Assembly: GCF_000830985.1 (NCBI RefSeq) | Contig: NZ_CP007151.1 | Span: 2,852,001 to 2,916,000, forward strand | Reading direction: 5' to 3' | DNA from: Marinobacter similis | GTDB taxonomy: Bacteria; Pseudomonadota; Gammaproteobacteria; Pseudomonadales; Oleiphilaceae | DNA: 64,000 bases | Shown here: one piece after another, positions 19,546-30,313 of the stretch | Layout: each line of letters starts with the position of its first letter | Numbering within the stretch: position 1 is the stretch's first letter | The notes under the pieces: generated by a model | Told to the model about the DNA's origin: nothing | Database searches by the model: none | The model's input: only the letters and a program-made list of their open reading frames with translations | Program-made: the position numbers and the translations under genes

Positions 19546-19642
19546 CGGGGTGCTGGTCTGCCTAAACTAAATATGGGCAGACGGCTGAGATTGCAACGCA
19601 GAACCCGCGACCTGATCCGGATAATACCGGCGTAGGAATTAA
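19546..19642 (+). promoter_or_regulatory. TPP riboswitch (THI element) controlling thiC
   Basis: The highly conserved parts of the thiamine pyrophosphate aptamer are present in order: GGGGTGCT at the 5' side, GGCTGAGATTG (pyrimidine-sensing helix), ACCTGATCCGGATAATACCG, and GCGTAGGAATTAAG closing. The element ends about 107 bases before the thiC ATG. In proteobacteria it usually acts by hiding the ribosome site or by a terminator; no strong terminator is evident, so translational control is likely. The GGGAG ribosome site lies at about 19739-19743. Confidence 0.95.
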
Positions 19643-19749
19643 GACCACATAGCTGATTGGCTCAACGTGTCTCCGCTTACATAAGGCGAGACCGTGCTCA
19701 GCTCCGTCATACGCGACCCGACGTCCAATAAAAGTTCCGGGAGCAAACG

Positions 19750-21622
<1,873 letters not shown>

Positions 21623-21636
21623 TTTGATTGGGGGTG

Positions 21637-21674
21637 AGGGGATTGGAGATTGGTGCGCCGAGCGCCAATCCCCT
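21637..21674 (+). terminator. Hairpin after thiC
   Basis: A perfect 10-bp stem, AGGGGATTGG (21637-21646) with CCAATCCCCT (21665-21674), around an 18-base loop that can itself pair in part. It lacks a T run, so it may be a transcript-stabilising or rho-dependent end rather than an intrinsic terminator. Confidence 0.5.
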
Positions 21675-21732
21675 TGCAATCGAGAACAGCCAAAGGCTAT
21701 CGTTCGAAGTCATTGCCGAAACAGGGTGAACA

Positions 21733-22349
21733 ATGACCGAACCATTTCAGTTCAACGCCAGCGACGTCACCATCGAGAAACGTGAAACGGTTTTCCAGGG
21801 CTTTTTCCGTATGGACAAGCTTTGGCTGACGCACGCGCGCTTCGATGGCCGGGATATGCCTGTTTTTACCCGCGAGCTGTTCATTCGTGGCGATGCCACC
21901 TGCGTTCTGCCCTACGATCCGGTCCGGGATGAAGTGGTGCTGCTAGAGCAGTTCCGCCTGGGGGCCTTGGCCGCAATCAATCACCCTGGTTGTTGGAACT
22001 GGTGGCCGGGATGAACGAAGACGGCGAAACACCCGAAGATGTGGCCCAGCGGGAAGGTCAGGAAGAAGCCGGGCTATCCTTTGGTAAGCTGACCAAGATC
22101 TGTGATTACATGGTGTCGCCCGGTGGCACTACCGAGCTGATCCATCTGTTTTGTGGTCTGATCAGCACCGAGGCAGCCGGAGGCCTTTATGGTGTCGAGC
22201 ATGAGCATGAAGATATCCGGGCCCATGTGGTCAGTGCTGAGGCTGCCATTGCCATGATCCACGATGGCAGGATCAACAACGCAGCAGCTATTATTGCCTT
22301 GCAGTGGCTTGAACTGAATCGTTCAAGACTTCGGAAAGAGGCCAGCTAA
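21733..22349 (+). CDS. nudF: NudF, ADP-ribose pyrophosphatase (one frame break)
   Basis: About 205 aa after repair. This Nudix hydrolase cleaves ADP-ribose to AMP and ribose 5-phosphate in the cytoplasm. The Nudix box is GMNEDGETPEDVAQREGQEEAGL, with the G-x5-E-x7-RE-x2-EE-x-G-L pattern, here REGQEEAGL. Upstream, VLLEQFRLG is the usual approach strand, and VSPGGTTELIHLFCG follows. The frame breaks near 21987, where one C is lost (CACCCTGG for CACCCCTGG), restoring HPWLLELVAGMNEDGE. Its stop overlaps the start of the DUF1249 gene (TAATG). The trio nudF-DUF1249-cpdA is a conserved gammaproteobacterial cluster, as in E. coli. Confidence 0.92.
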
Positions 22350-22834
22350 TGACTGAGTGGAGCATGCAACCAAAGCGCTATGTGCCGGACCTGCGGCAGC
22401 TTGGTGCCCTGTGTGATGGCAACTACCAGCGCTTGCGCCGTTTGCGCCAGCTCGAGGTGGACGGCAAGCCGGTGTGCGAGTTCGAGCTCCATCGTGAAAA
22501 TGTCTACCTGGGTCGGGTCCAGATCAAGGTCCTGCAGACCGCCAAGTACACGGAAACCCTCCTGCTGGAACAGATCCACAATTCCGGACGCTGGCTCAAT
22601 AACCCGCAGATGACCGCGCGTGTCTATCACGATGCCGCCATGGCTGAGGTGATCAGTTGCTATCGCGATCGCCAGATCGCACCGGTCAACGACTATCCCA
22701 ACCGCTTTATGCACCACCCTGATGAAAAAGCCCAGGTTAACGGCTTCCTTGCGGACTGGCTGGACTTTTGCCTGCGCTTTGGTCACCTGCCGATGGAGCA
22801 CGCAGCCTGGTCCGCTGGCGAAGGCGTCGATTGA
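22349..22834 (+). CDS. DUF1249 family protein (YqiB-like)
   Basis: A complete 161 aa protein of the DUF1249 family, homologous to E. coli YqiB. It starts MTEWSMQPKRYVPDLRQLGALCDGNY, and the segments RVYHDAAMAEVISCYR and YPNRFMHHPDEKAQVNGFLADWL are typical of the family. No catalytic motif, membrane segment or signal peptide is visible. Its function is unknown; the constant position between nudF and cpdA in many genomes suggests a role tied to nucleotide turnover, but that is guilt by association only. Translation is coupled to nudF through a one-base overlap. Confidence 0.88.
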   Translation: MTEWSMQPKRYVPDLRQLGALCDGNYQRLRRLRQLEVDGKPVCEFELHRENVYLGRVQIKVLQTAKYTETLLLEQIHNSGRWLNNPQMTARVYHDAAMAEVISCYRDRQIAPVNDYPNRFMHHPDEKAQVNGFLADWLDFCLRFGHLPMEHAAWSAGEGVD

Positions 22835-23049
22835 TCCGGATCTCCGGCCCGACATGGCCTGTAAGCGCCCGAATACCTGCAAGTGGGTGTGTCACAGTTG
22901 TCAAAAAGGGCATTTTGTCATCGGGGCCTGGTCAGAATGTGATCCCCGTGGCATTCATGAGAAGCTAATCCGCAAGCAGCCGTCGTACACTTGTCCGGGA
23001 GTTTGAACTGGGCACTGACTTGACCAAGGGCGTATCACTACAAAGGCGT

Positions 23050-23854
23050 ATGACTACAAAAGATAGGAACCGGCCATTCCGGGTACTGCAGTTGACGGAT
23101 CCGCACCTGATGGCCGATGCCAATGGCGAGCTTCTCGGGGTGAATACCGGGACAGCCTTGATGCCGTTATTGCCCAGGCGGTGAAAAGCCATGGTCAGCC
23201 GGATCTCATCCTGGCAACCGGGGACCTTGCCCAGGACGGCACCGAAGAAGCTACCGGGTCTTTGGCGACCGTCTGAAGGTGTTCTCTTGCGGTTCGGCCT
23301 GGCTGGCCGGCAATCACGATGAATCCGGAGTAATGCGGAGAGTTGCGTCAGAATATGAGGCTCATCGTCGGCAAATCATTCAGGGTGGCTGGCAATGTCT
23401 GTTGCTGGATTCCGCAGTGCCGGGACGGGTTTACGGCCAGCTGCCTCAATCTGAGCTGGACTTTCTTGAGTCCTCTCTGGCCGAACATCCGGAACTGCCT
23501 GCGTTGATCACGCTGCACCATCATCCGGTGGATGTTGGCTGCGACTGGATGCAGCCTATTGGTTTGCGCAACCGGGAGGACTTTTGGCAGATCGTGGATC
23601 GGTTCCCGCAGGTGAAAATCGTGCTGTGGGGGCACATCCATCAGGAGCAAGAGCTGAATAGAAATGGCGTGCATCTGATGGCCACGCCATCCACCTGTAT
23701 CCAGTTCACGTCCGGCTCCAGCGATTTTTCCGTGGAGCCATTGGCGCCCGGCTACCGCTGGCTCGAATTGATGACCAGTGGCGAGTTCAGCTCCGAGGTG
23801 GGCCGGGCGAATGATTTCGAGTTCGAGCTGGACCAGAACAGTTCGGGCTATTGA
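23050..23854 (+). CDS. cpdA: CpdA (Icc), 3',5'-cyclic AMP phosphodiesterase (two frame breaks)
   Basis: About 268 aa after repair. It is a calcineurin-like metallophosphoesterase that hydrolyses cAMP. Metal-binding motifs are in order: LTDPHL (D-x-H), [12 protein letters not shown] (GDxxxD), AGNHDE (GNHD), LHHHPVDVG and WGHIHQE (GHxH). One C is lost near 23152 (ACCGGGAC for ACCCGGGAC, restoring [14 protein letters not shown]), and one base near 23253 before AYRVFGDRL. The start at 23050 gives the family-typical [11 protein letters not shown] at residue 10. It converges on metE with a 7-base overlap of the two stop regions. In this order it belongs to the nudF-DUF1249-cpdA group, though 215 bases separate it from DUF1249. 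Confidence 0.91.
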
Positions 23855-26131
23855 GCGGAATGCTCAAGCCGGAGCGCTTTTGCAGCTCGAACCATGTTTT
23901 CCAGCGCCGGGACGACTTCCCCCCAGCCTCGCGTTTTCAACCCACAGTCCGGGTTAACCCACAATCGCTCGGCGGGAATCCGCTCTGCAGCCTTGCCGAT
24001 CAGGGCCACGATGTCCTGTGGCTCCGGGATGTTGGGAGAGTGGATGTCGTAAACGCCCGGCCCTATGTCGTTCGGGTAGGACTTTTCCTTGAAGGCTTCC
24101 AGAAGAGCCATGTCCGATCGGGATGTTTCAATGGTGATCACATCGGCGTCCATCCGGGTGATGGCGCCCAGGATGTCGTTAAACTCGGAGTAGCACATGT
24201 GCGTGTGCACTTGGGTCTCATCCTTAACGCCATTCGCCGCGAGCCTGAAGGCATCGATGGCCCAATCCAGGTAGCCTGCCCAATCTGACTGGCGCAACGG
24301 CAGTCCCTCGCGGAGCGCGGCTTCGTCAATCTGGATGATCTTCAGGCCGGCCGCTTCCAGATCAAGAACTTCTTCCCGTATCGCCAGGGCCAGTTGCAGG
24401 GCCGTGTCCTTGCGGGGCTGGTCATCGCGGACAAAGGACCAGTTCAGAATCGTGACTGGGCCGGTGAGCATGCCTTTTACCGGTTTGTTTGTGAGTGACT
24501 GAGCGTAGCGGCTCCATTCCACCGTGATGGCTCGGGGGCGGGTGATATTGCCAAACAGGATGGGCGGCTTCACGCATCGGGACCCGTAGGACTGGACCCA
24601 GCCAAACTGGCTGAAGGCATAGCCGTCGAGATGCTCGCCGAAGTACTCCACCATGTCGTTGCGTTCCGCTTCGCCATGAACCAGAACATCAAGCCCAAGC
24701 TCCTCCTGCCTGCGGATGCAGTCAGCGATTTCGTCGCGAATCCGCGCTGTGTAGTCCTCCTCGGGCACTGCTCCCTTACGAAATTGCTGGCGGACCTTGC
24801 GGATTTCCTGAGTTTGGGGAAACGAGCCAATGGTGGTGGTTGGGTAAGCAGGCAGGGACAGCTGTCGGCGCTGGATCTCAAGTCTGGCGAGATAGGCCGA
24901 CGTTCGGCAGCCGGCTGAGCGGTCCAGATTCTGTAGGGCCTGGGTGGCTGCTGCAGGGTTGGCGCGGACAGAGCTCTGTCGGCTCCGGGCCGCCGCTGCG
25001 TTTGTCGCCAAGACGTCCTTCACGGCATCACGGCCCAGATTCAGGCGCGGGCCAGTGTGGTCAGTTCTTCAAGTTTTTGCACAGCGAACGCGAGCCAGCC
25101 TTTGACCTCAGGGTCCAGTTGCTGCTCGCTCTCCAGGTCGACAGGAACATGCAGCAGTGAGCAGGAGGGCGCCAGCCACAACTGCTCACCCAGCTTTTCG
25201 TAAAGGGGCTCCAGCCAGTCCAGTGTTTTGCTCAGGTCGGTGCGCCAGATGTTGCGACCATTGACGACGCCCACTGACAAGACCTTGTGCGGCGCCAACC
25301 AGTCTGCAATCCGGCTGACCTCCTGGGGCGCGCTGATGGCGTCCAGATGCAGGCCTGCCACCGGCAAGTCGCAGGCGAGTTGGAGGTTTTCCCGCAGGTC
25401 GCCGAAGTAGGTGGTTAGCAGCAGTTTTGGCGCTGTCGTTTTCAGGTGGTGGTAGGCCAGGTTGAAGGCATGACGCCAGGCCAGGTCCAGTTCGGTGACC
25501 AGTATCGGTTCATCCACCTGAACCCAATCGATGCCTTGATCCGCAAGGTGCTCCAGCAGCTCAGCGTAGACCGGTAGCAGGCGGTCGAGCAGATCCAGCG
25601 GATTGGTGTCGTCCTTTGCTCTGCCCAGCCAGAGATAGGTGATGGGCCGATGATCACCGGTTTCGGCGTGACGCCCTGGTTTTTCGCTTCGGTGATCTGT
25701 GCCTGCAGGCGCTCGGGATTGAGAGCAAATGCGGTGCTCGCGTCGAATTCGGGCACGATGTAGTGGTAGTTGGTGTCGAACCATTTGGTCATGGCGCCGG
25801 CGTGGATCGACTGACATGAATCGTCGTGGGTCGCGCGTCCCCGGGCGACCCGGAAATACTGATCGAGGGCGGTTCCGCCTCCGTTTCGGGCTCGTTCAGG
25901 TAGGTGGTCCAGGGTAAAGCTCATATCCAGAACCTGATCGTAAAGCGAGAAGTCACCAACGGGCACCAGATCGAACTGACTCTGCGCGTGCCAGTTTTCC
26001 TTTCGCAGTCGGGCGCCAGTCTCGGTCAATTCAGTTTCGGTAATCTGGCCACGCCAGAACGCTTCCTGCGCAAACTTCAGTTCGCGTTGCTTGCCTATGC
26101 GGGGAAAGCCGAGATTGTGCGTGGTCACCAT
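23848..26131 (-). CDS. metE: MetE, cobalamin-independent methionine synthase (two frame breaks)
   Basis: About 761 aa after repair. It methylates homocysteine with 5-methyltetrahydropteroyl-triglutamate. The N-terminal barrel opens with [19 protein letters not shown]; the C-terminal barrel has [28 protein letters not shown] (zinc-site Glu region), HTHMCYSEF (zinc His and Cys) and [11 protein letters not shown] (zinc Cys). Breaks are near 25645 (one C, restoring [17 protein letters not shown]) and near 25030 (one C, restoring [16 protein letters not shown]). The ATG at 26131 matches the family start; a longer upstream reading would run into the control region shared with metR. Divergence from metR and a MetR-type box argue for MetR control. 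Confidence 0.95.
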
Positions 26132-26197
26132 GGCTGATGATCTCCCTGTGTCTGTTTGGTTGGGATAGAAAGGAGCTAGCCTAAACTGCCTTGGCAA

Positions 26198-26220
26198 TGA
26201 AAAATAATGGTATTATTTCA
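26198..26220. promoter_or_regulatory. AT-rich dyad in the metE-metR control region
   Basis: AAATAAT (26202-26208) and ATTATTT (26212-26218) are perfect inverted repeats around GGT, flanked by TGAA on the left and TTCA on the right. It lies 13 bases before the MetR-type box and could be a second, weaker regulator site or promoter DNA. Confidence 0.5.
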
Positions 26221-26228
26221 GACATCCA

Positions 26229-26241
26229 TGAAAATAATTCA
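26229..26241. promoter_or_regulatory. MetR-type operator
   Basis: TGAAAATAATTCA fits the E. coli MetR consensus TGAA-N5-TTCA exactly, including the central T/A. It lies between the divergent metE and metR start regions, about 98 bases upstream of the metE ATG, where MetR with homocysteine would activate metE and repress metR. Confidence 0.78.
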
Positions 26242-26259
26242 CGCATTAGAGGTGTTGAG

Positions 26260-27149
26260 GTGCTGGACCGAAACCATTTGGAGATTCTCAGTGCCGTCGA
26301 CCGTTACGGATCGCTGACCGCCGCCGCCGAGACGCTGAATCTGACTCAGTCGGCGCTCAGTCACGCCATTCGCAAGCTGGAGCAACAGTTGGGTACGGCC
26401 CTGTGGGTTCGGGAGGGGCGGCAGCTTCGGTTGACTCAATCGGGTGAGTATTTACTTGCACTGGCGAATCGGCTGTTGCCGCAGTTTGAACACGCCGAGA
26501 GGCTGGTCGACCAGTTTGCCAAGGGCCAGAGGGGTAGCCTGCGGGTCGGGATGGAGTGCCATCCTGCTACCAATGGTTGCTGAAGGTGGTTGGCCCCTAC
26601 CTAGAGCAATGGCCTGACGTTGATGTGGATGTGAAACAGAAATTCCAGTTCGGCGGGATTGGTGCCCTTTACGGCCATGACATCGATATGTTGGTGACCC
26701 CGGATCCACTGCATCGTCCGGGCCTCGTGTTCCAGCCGGTTTTCGATTATGAGCAGGTGCTGGTGGTAGCTGATGGCCATCCGCTGGCGGGCGAGCAATG
26801 GGCGACGCCGAAGGATCTCGCCGGTGAAACGCTTATCACCTATCCGGTGGAGATTGAGCGGCTCGACGTTTACAGCCAGTTTTTGTTGCCAGCTCATGTT
26901 CGGCCTGCCCGCCACAAAACCATCGAAACCACCGATATCATGCTACAGATGGTCGCCACCGGGCGCGGAGTTGCGGCGCTGCCGCGTTGGCTGGTGTTGG
27001 AATACCGCGATAAAATCCCGGTCACGCCGGTGCGCCTCGGTGAACATGGCATCGCTAAACAGATCTTTTTAGGCCTTCGTGAGCGGGATCTGGGGGTGGA
27101 CTACCTGAATTCCTTCATGACGATGGCCCGGGAGGTTAGCTGGCGTTAG
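26260..27149 (+). CDS. metR: MetR, LysR-type regulator of methionine synthesis (one frame break)
   Basis: About 296 aa after repair. The N-terminal winged helix-turn-helix is clear: LEILSAVDRYGSLTAAAETLNLTQSALSHAIRKLEQQLG. The effector domain carries RVGMECHPCYQWLL, closely like the MetR segment that senses homocysteine, then YPVEIERLDVYSQFLLPA and QMVATGRGVAALPRWLV. One C is lost near 26567 (CATCCTGC for CATCCCTGC). I chose the GTG at 26260, which gives VLDRNHLEIL at the family start and keeps the MetR box outside the gene; an in-frame ATG at 26191 lies upstream and cannot be excluded. It is divergent from its target metE. Confidence 0.88.
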
Positions 27150-27195
27150 GTACTTGCGGTAAACTGCGCGAAAAAACGCAATCAGGAATCCGATC

Positions 27196-27588
27196 ATGAG
27201 TGACATACCTACAGATTTGAAATACATCGAAACTCACCAGTGGGTGCGTGTGTCTGACGATGGCACCGCAACCGTGGGCATCACCGACTTTGCCCAGGAG
27301 CAACTGGGTGATGTGGTTTACATTGGTGTGCCCGATCTTGGCGTGACGGTCAACGGCGGCGAAGAGGCCGGCGTGGCGGAATCGGTCAAGTCAGCATCGG
27401 ATGTGTTCAGCCCGGTTACAGGTGAAGTCATTGTAGTGAACGAGGCCCTTGAGGATGAGCCGGAAAAGGTCAACGAAGACCCTTACGGTGATGGCTGGCT
27501 GTTCAAGGTCAAGCTGGTGGACCAGGGTGAACTCGACGGCCTCATGGACGCAACTGCCTATGCCGAGCACGTGGCTGCCGAAGGCTGA
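27196..27588 (+). CDS. gcvH: GcvH, glycine cleavage system H protein
   Basis: A complete 130 aa lipoyl carrier protein of the glycine cleavage complex. Its start, IPTDLKYIETHQWVRV, and the lipoylation site in GVAESVKSASDVFSPVTGEV are classic; the modified Lys is in ESVKSASD. It shuttles the aminomethyl group between the P, T and L proteins, whose genes are not in the window, so gcvH stands alone here. The ATG at 27196 is preceded by AGGA about 10 bases upstream. A GC-rich hairpin follows the gene at 27628-27648. Confidence 0.95.
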   Translation: MSDIPTDLKYIETHQWVRVSDDGTATVGITDFAQEQLGDVVYIGVPDLGVTVNGGEEAGVAESVKSASDVFSPVTGEVIVVNEALEDEPEKVNEDPYGDGWLFKVKLVDQGELDGLMDATAYAEHVAAEG

Positions 27589-27627
27589 TCTGAAGTTAGA
27601 TGTCAGGCCATAAGCGCATGTTTTTTG

Positions 27628-27659
27628 CGGGGTGTCTGATTCACCCCGTCATGTATAAT
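27628..27659 (+). promoter_or_regulatory. Hairpin after gcvH and -10 box before rlmI
   Basis: CGGGGTG (27628-27634) and CACCCCG (27642-27648) form a 7-bp stem with a 7-base loop. It is not followed by a T run. TATAAT at 27654-27659 is a perfect sigma-70 -10 box 35 bases before the rlmI ATG, but I see no good -35 at the usual distance, so the promoter is tentative. Confidence 0.4.
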
Positions 27660-27694
27660 TCCCGCCCCATTTTTTTCACGACCAGGTGCCCGTT

Positions 27695-28891
27695 ATGAAG
27701 TTTCCAGTGTTGTATTTACGAAAAGGCGCCGAGCGCAGGCTCCGGGCGGGCCACCTGTGGGTGTACAGCAACGAAGTGGATACCCGGCGTTCGCCGCTGA
27801 CGGAGTTTGAAGCAGGCTCCCAGGCGGAGCTGCGGGCCGCCAACGATAAGCCGCTGGGAACGATATTCGTTAATCCCCATGCGCTGATCTGCGGTCGTTT
27901 GATTAGTCGGGATGCCAGTCACGGCATGACACCCAAGCGCCTGACCGATCGCCTGGAAACGGCTCTGTCGCTGCGGGAAAAGCTCTTTGACCGGCCGTTT
28001 TACCGTTGGGTGTTCGGTGACAGCGATGGCCTGTCCGGGCTGGTGATTGATCGCTTCGACGATACCGTCGTGGTGCAGATCTCCACCGCTGGCATGGAAT
28101 TGCTGAAAGACGCCATCGTGCGTGCAGTGCAGCGCCTGGCTCACCCCACCGCGATCATCCTGAAGAACGATGGCAAGATGCGGAAAGTCGAGGGGCTTGA
28201 GACCTACGTTGAACAGGCCCATGGACCTGAGGTGTCTCTGTTAAAGGTGGAAGAAAACGGCGTACGCTTCGAAGTGCCGCTTGAAGGCGGCCAAAAAACA
28301 GGTTGGTTCTACGATCACCGGATGAATCGCCAGCGGTTGCAGTCTTACGCTCCCGGGAAGCGGGTGCTGGATGTGTTCAGCTACGTGGGCGGTTGGGGCA
28401 TTCAGGCCGCCTGCGCCGGCGCTACCCAGGTTACCTGCGTCGACAGTTCGTCCTCGGCTATTGAGTCGGTGCATCACAATGCTCGCCTGAACGGTCTTGA
28501 TAACGTGGAGACTCTTGAAGGCGATGCCTTTGAGGCGCTGAAAGCGTTGTGCGACGAGAAGGAAAAATTCGACATCGTGGTACTGGATCCGCCCGCACTG
28601 ATTCCCCGACGTCGTGACCAGAAGGCGGGTGAGCAGGCGTATGCCCGGCTGAACCAACTGGGCCTGCGCCTGCTCGAGCGGGATGGCCTCCTGGTATCGG
28701 CGTCCTGCTCCATGCACCTGTCCCAGGATCGGCTAACCGATATCATTCGCAGCAGCGGCCGGAAGATTGACCGATTTGTGCAGCTGCTGGAGCAGGGGCA
28801 TCAGGCGCCGGACCACCCGGTGATTCCGGGTATTCCGGAGACTGACTACATCAAGTCCAGCTTTGTCCGGTCTTTAACCGGATTCTTCTGA
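27695..28891 (+). CDS. rlmI: RlmI-like 23S rRNA (cytosine-5) methyltransferase
   Basis: A complete protein of 398 aa from the ATG at 27695; an earlier in-frame start adds only three residues. The N-terminal PUA domain begins VLYLRKGAERRLRAGHLWVYSNEV, as in E. coli RlmI, which methylates C1962 of 23S rRNA. The Rossmann methyltransferase part has the SAM site VLDVFSYVGGWGIQAACAGA and the DPP motif IVVLDPPALIPRR, then SASCSMHLS, where a catalytic Cys is expected. It converges on the HAD phosphatase gene with 46 bases between. No frame break was seen. Confidence 0.9.
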   Translation: MKFPVLYLRKGAERRLRAGHLWVYSNEVDTRRSPLTEFEAGSQAELRAANDKPLGTIFVNPHALICGRLISRDASHGMTPKRLTDRLETALSLREKLFDRPFYRWVFGDSDGLSGLVIDRFDDTVVVQISTAGMELLKDAIVRAVQRLAHPTAIILKNDGKMRKVEGLETYVEQAHGPEVSLLKVEENGVRFEVPLEGGQKTGWFYDHRMNRQRLQSYAPGKRVLDVFSYVGGWGIQAACAGATQVTCVDSSSSAIESVHHNARLNGLDNVETLEGDAFEALKALCDEKEKFDIVVLDPPALIPRRRDQKAGEQAYARLNQLGLRLLERDGLLVSASCSMHLSQDRLTDIIRSSGRKIDRFVQLLEQGHQAPDHPVIPGIPETDYIKSSFVRSLTGFF

Positions 28892-28937
28892 TTGCATAGG
28901 CTGTCCCAGCTCTTTAGGGGTGGGGGCTCTGTCCGCG

Positions 28938-29594
28938 TCAGTCCCTGAGAGACAGGATCTGCCAGCCGTTTTCCCGGGCCAGCGCTTCAAGCGTTGGGTC
29001 CGGATCGACGGCGACCGGGTGTTGGACTTCCCGAAGCAGGGGGGCGTCGTTGTGGGAGTCGCTGTAGAACCAGGCTCCGTCAAGGTCATGCCCGTAGGCG
29101 GAAAGCCAATCCTGCAGGCGAGTAACCTTGCCATCCTGAAAACTGGGCACGCCGGCAACTTCGCCGGTGTAGCGACCGTTGACCAACTCCGGCTCGGTTG
29201 CGATCAGGTGCTCAATACCCAGTACCTCGGCAATCGGTTCGGTCACGAACCGGTTGGTGGCGGTGATGATCATCAGGGTGTGGCCCTGTGCCCGATGGCT
29301 GTCCAGCAGCTCGGCCGCCTTTCGCTGCATCATCGGCCGGACCTTTTTGTCCATAAAGGAATCACGCCAGGTCAGTAACTGATCCAGGTTGTGATTGGCC
29401 AGCGGCTGCAGTGCAAAACCCAGGTAGTGAAGGATATCTAGCTCGCCGTTCAGGTATTCCTGATAAAACCGGTCATTTGCCTTGCGATACTCTTCCGCAT
29501 CCACAATGCCTTCTTCAACCAGGAATTCTCCCCAGGCGTGGTCGCTGTCACCAGCAAGAAGTGTGTTGTCCAGATCAAAAATTGCGAGCGTCAA
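28938..29594 (-). CDS. HAD-IB family phosphatase (SerB/CicA-like)
   Basis: A complete 218 aa haloacid-dehalogenase phosphatase. Motif I is FDLDNTLLAGDSDHAW with nucleophile D6 and D8; motif II is IITATNRF; motif III/IV is FQDGKVTRL followed by FYSDSHNDAPLL, the acidic metal site. The D-L-D-N-T-L-L-A-G-D-S-D start is typical of the subfamily IB enzymes annotated as HAD hydrolases near rppH in Pseudomonas. The substrate is uncertain: histidinol phosphate, phosphoserine and lysophospholipid phosphatases share the fold. It is divergent from rppH. Confidence 0.85.
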   Translation of the reverse strand: MTLAIFDLDNTLLAGDSDHAWGEFLVEEGIVDAEEYRKANDRFYQEYLNGELDILHYLGFALQPLANHNLDQLLTWRDSFMDKKVRPMMQRKAAELLDSHRAQGHTLMIITATNRFVTEPIAEVLGIEHLIATEPELVNGRYTGEVAGVPSFQDGKVTRLQDWLSAYGHDLDGAWFYSDSHNDAPLLREVQHPVAVDPDPTLEALARENGWQILSLRD

Positions 29595-29767
29595 GCTGTT
29601 ACCTCCGGTGATTGCGTGGCCTGCCTCAGGCCGGCTAGTCTAGCACGACCGGCGGAATGCGGCTTCGTTTGCCGTACCCTTGGGTTTCTGCAAGAATGAG
29701 AGCAACTTGGACAATTCTGACCGGTCAATTTTTGAACCGGTCCGCCGACTTTTGAGAGGACTGTGCC

Positions 29768-30298
29768 GTGATCGATTCAGACGGTTTCAGACCCAACGTC
29801 GGAATCATTCTGGCCAACCACCGGGGAGAAGTTCTCTGGGCACGGCGAATAGGGCAGGACTCCTGGCAGTTTCCCCAAGGTGGCATCAATCATGATGAAT
29901 CACCGGAGGCGGCACTGTACCGGGAGCTGGGAGAGGAAATCGGTCTCGGAGCAAGCGATGTCGAAATCATCAGCTGTACCCGTGGCTGGCTTAGGTACCG
30001 GCTTCCGAGGAGGATGGTACGCCACAACTCGCACCCCGTTTGTGTGGGCCAAAAACAGAAATGGTTCCTGCTGAGGATGTTATCGCCGGATGCGCAGGTG
30101 TGCGTGGATGGCACCGATTCACCGGAGTTCGACGGCTGGCAGTGGGTCAGCTACTGGTATCCGTTGGGTCAGGTAGTTTCGTTTAAACGGGAAGTGTATC
30201 GACGTGCGTTGCGGGAGCTCGCGCCTCGGCTGTTCTATAACATGGAGCAGTGGCGCAGGCATGAGCAGAACCGGAACGCAAAGGAACACCAGAAATGA
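29768..30298 (+). CDS. rppH: RppH, RNA pyrophosphohydrolase
   Basis: A complete 176 aa Nudix enzyme that strips pyrophosphate from the 5' end of triphosphorylated RNA and so triggers RNase E-dependent decay. The Nudix box runs from G38 to L60 ([17 protein letters not shown], then GEEIGL) and fits G-x5-E-x7-RE-x-EE-x-GL. The start [15 protein letters not shown] and the segments [18 protein letters not shown] and [15 protein letters not shown] are those of RppH. It starts with GTG at 29768. ptsP follows after 15 bases, the order known from E. coli and Pseudomonas. Confidence 0.95.
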   Translation: MIDSDGFRPNVGIILANHRGEVLWARRIGQDSWQFPQGGINHDESPEAALYRELGEEIGLGASDVEIISCTRGWLRYRLPRRMVRHNSHPVCVGQKQKWFLLRMLSPDAQVCVDGTDSPEFDGWQWVSYWYPLGQVVSFKREVYRRALRELAPRLFYNMEQWRRHEQNRNAKEHQK

Positions 30299-30313
30299 CG
30301 GATTGACCCCGCC

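Larger units (their letters stand above)
19332..19749. promoter_or_regulatory. Gene-free control region between tolC and thiC
   Basis: 418 bases without a gene between two divergent genes. It holds a tandem repeat of 20 bases close to tolC (19383-19422) and a TPP riboswitch close to thiC (about 19546-19642). I see no convincing small ORF. Promoters for both genes must lie here, but no box is clear enough to call. Confidence 0.6.
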
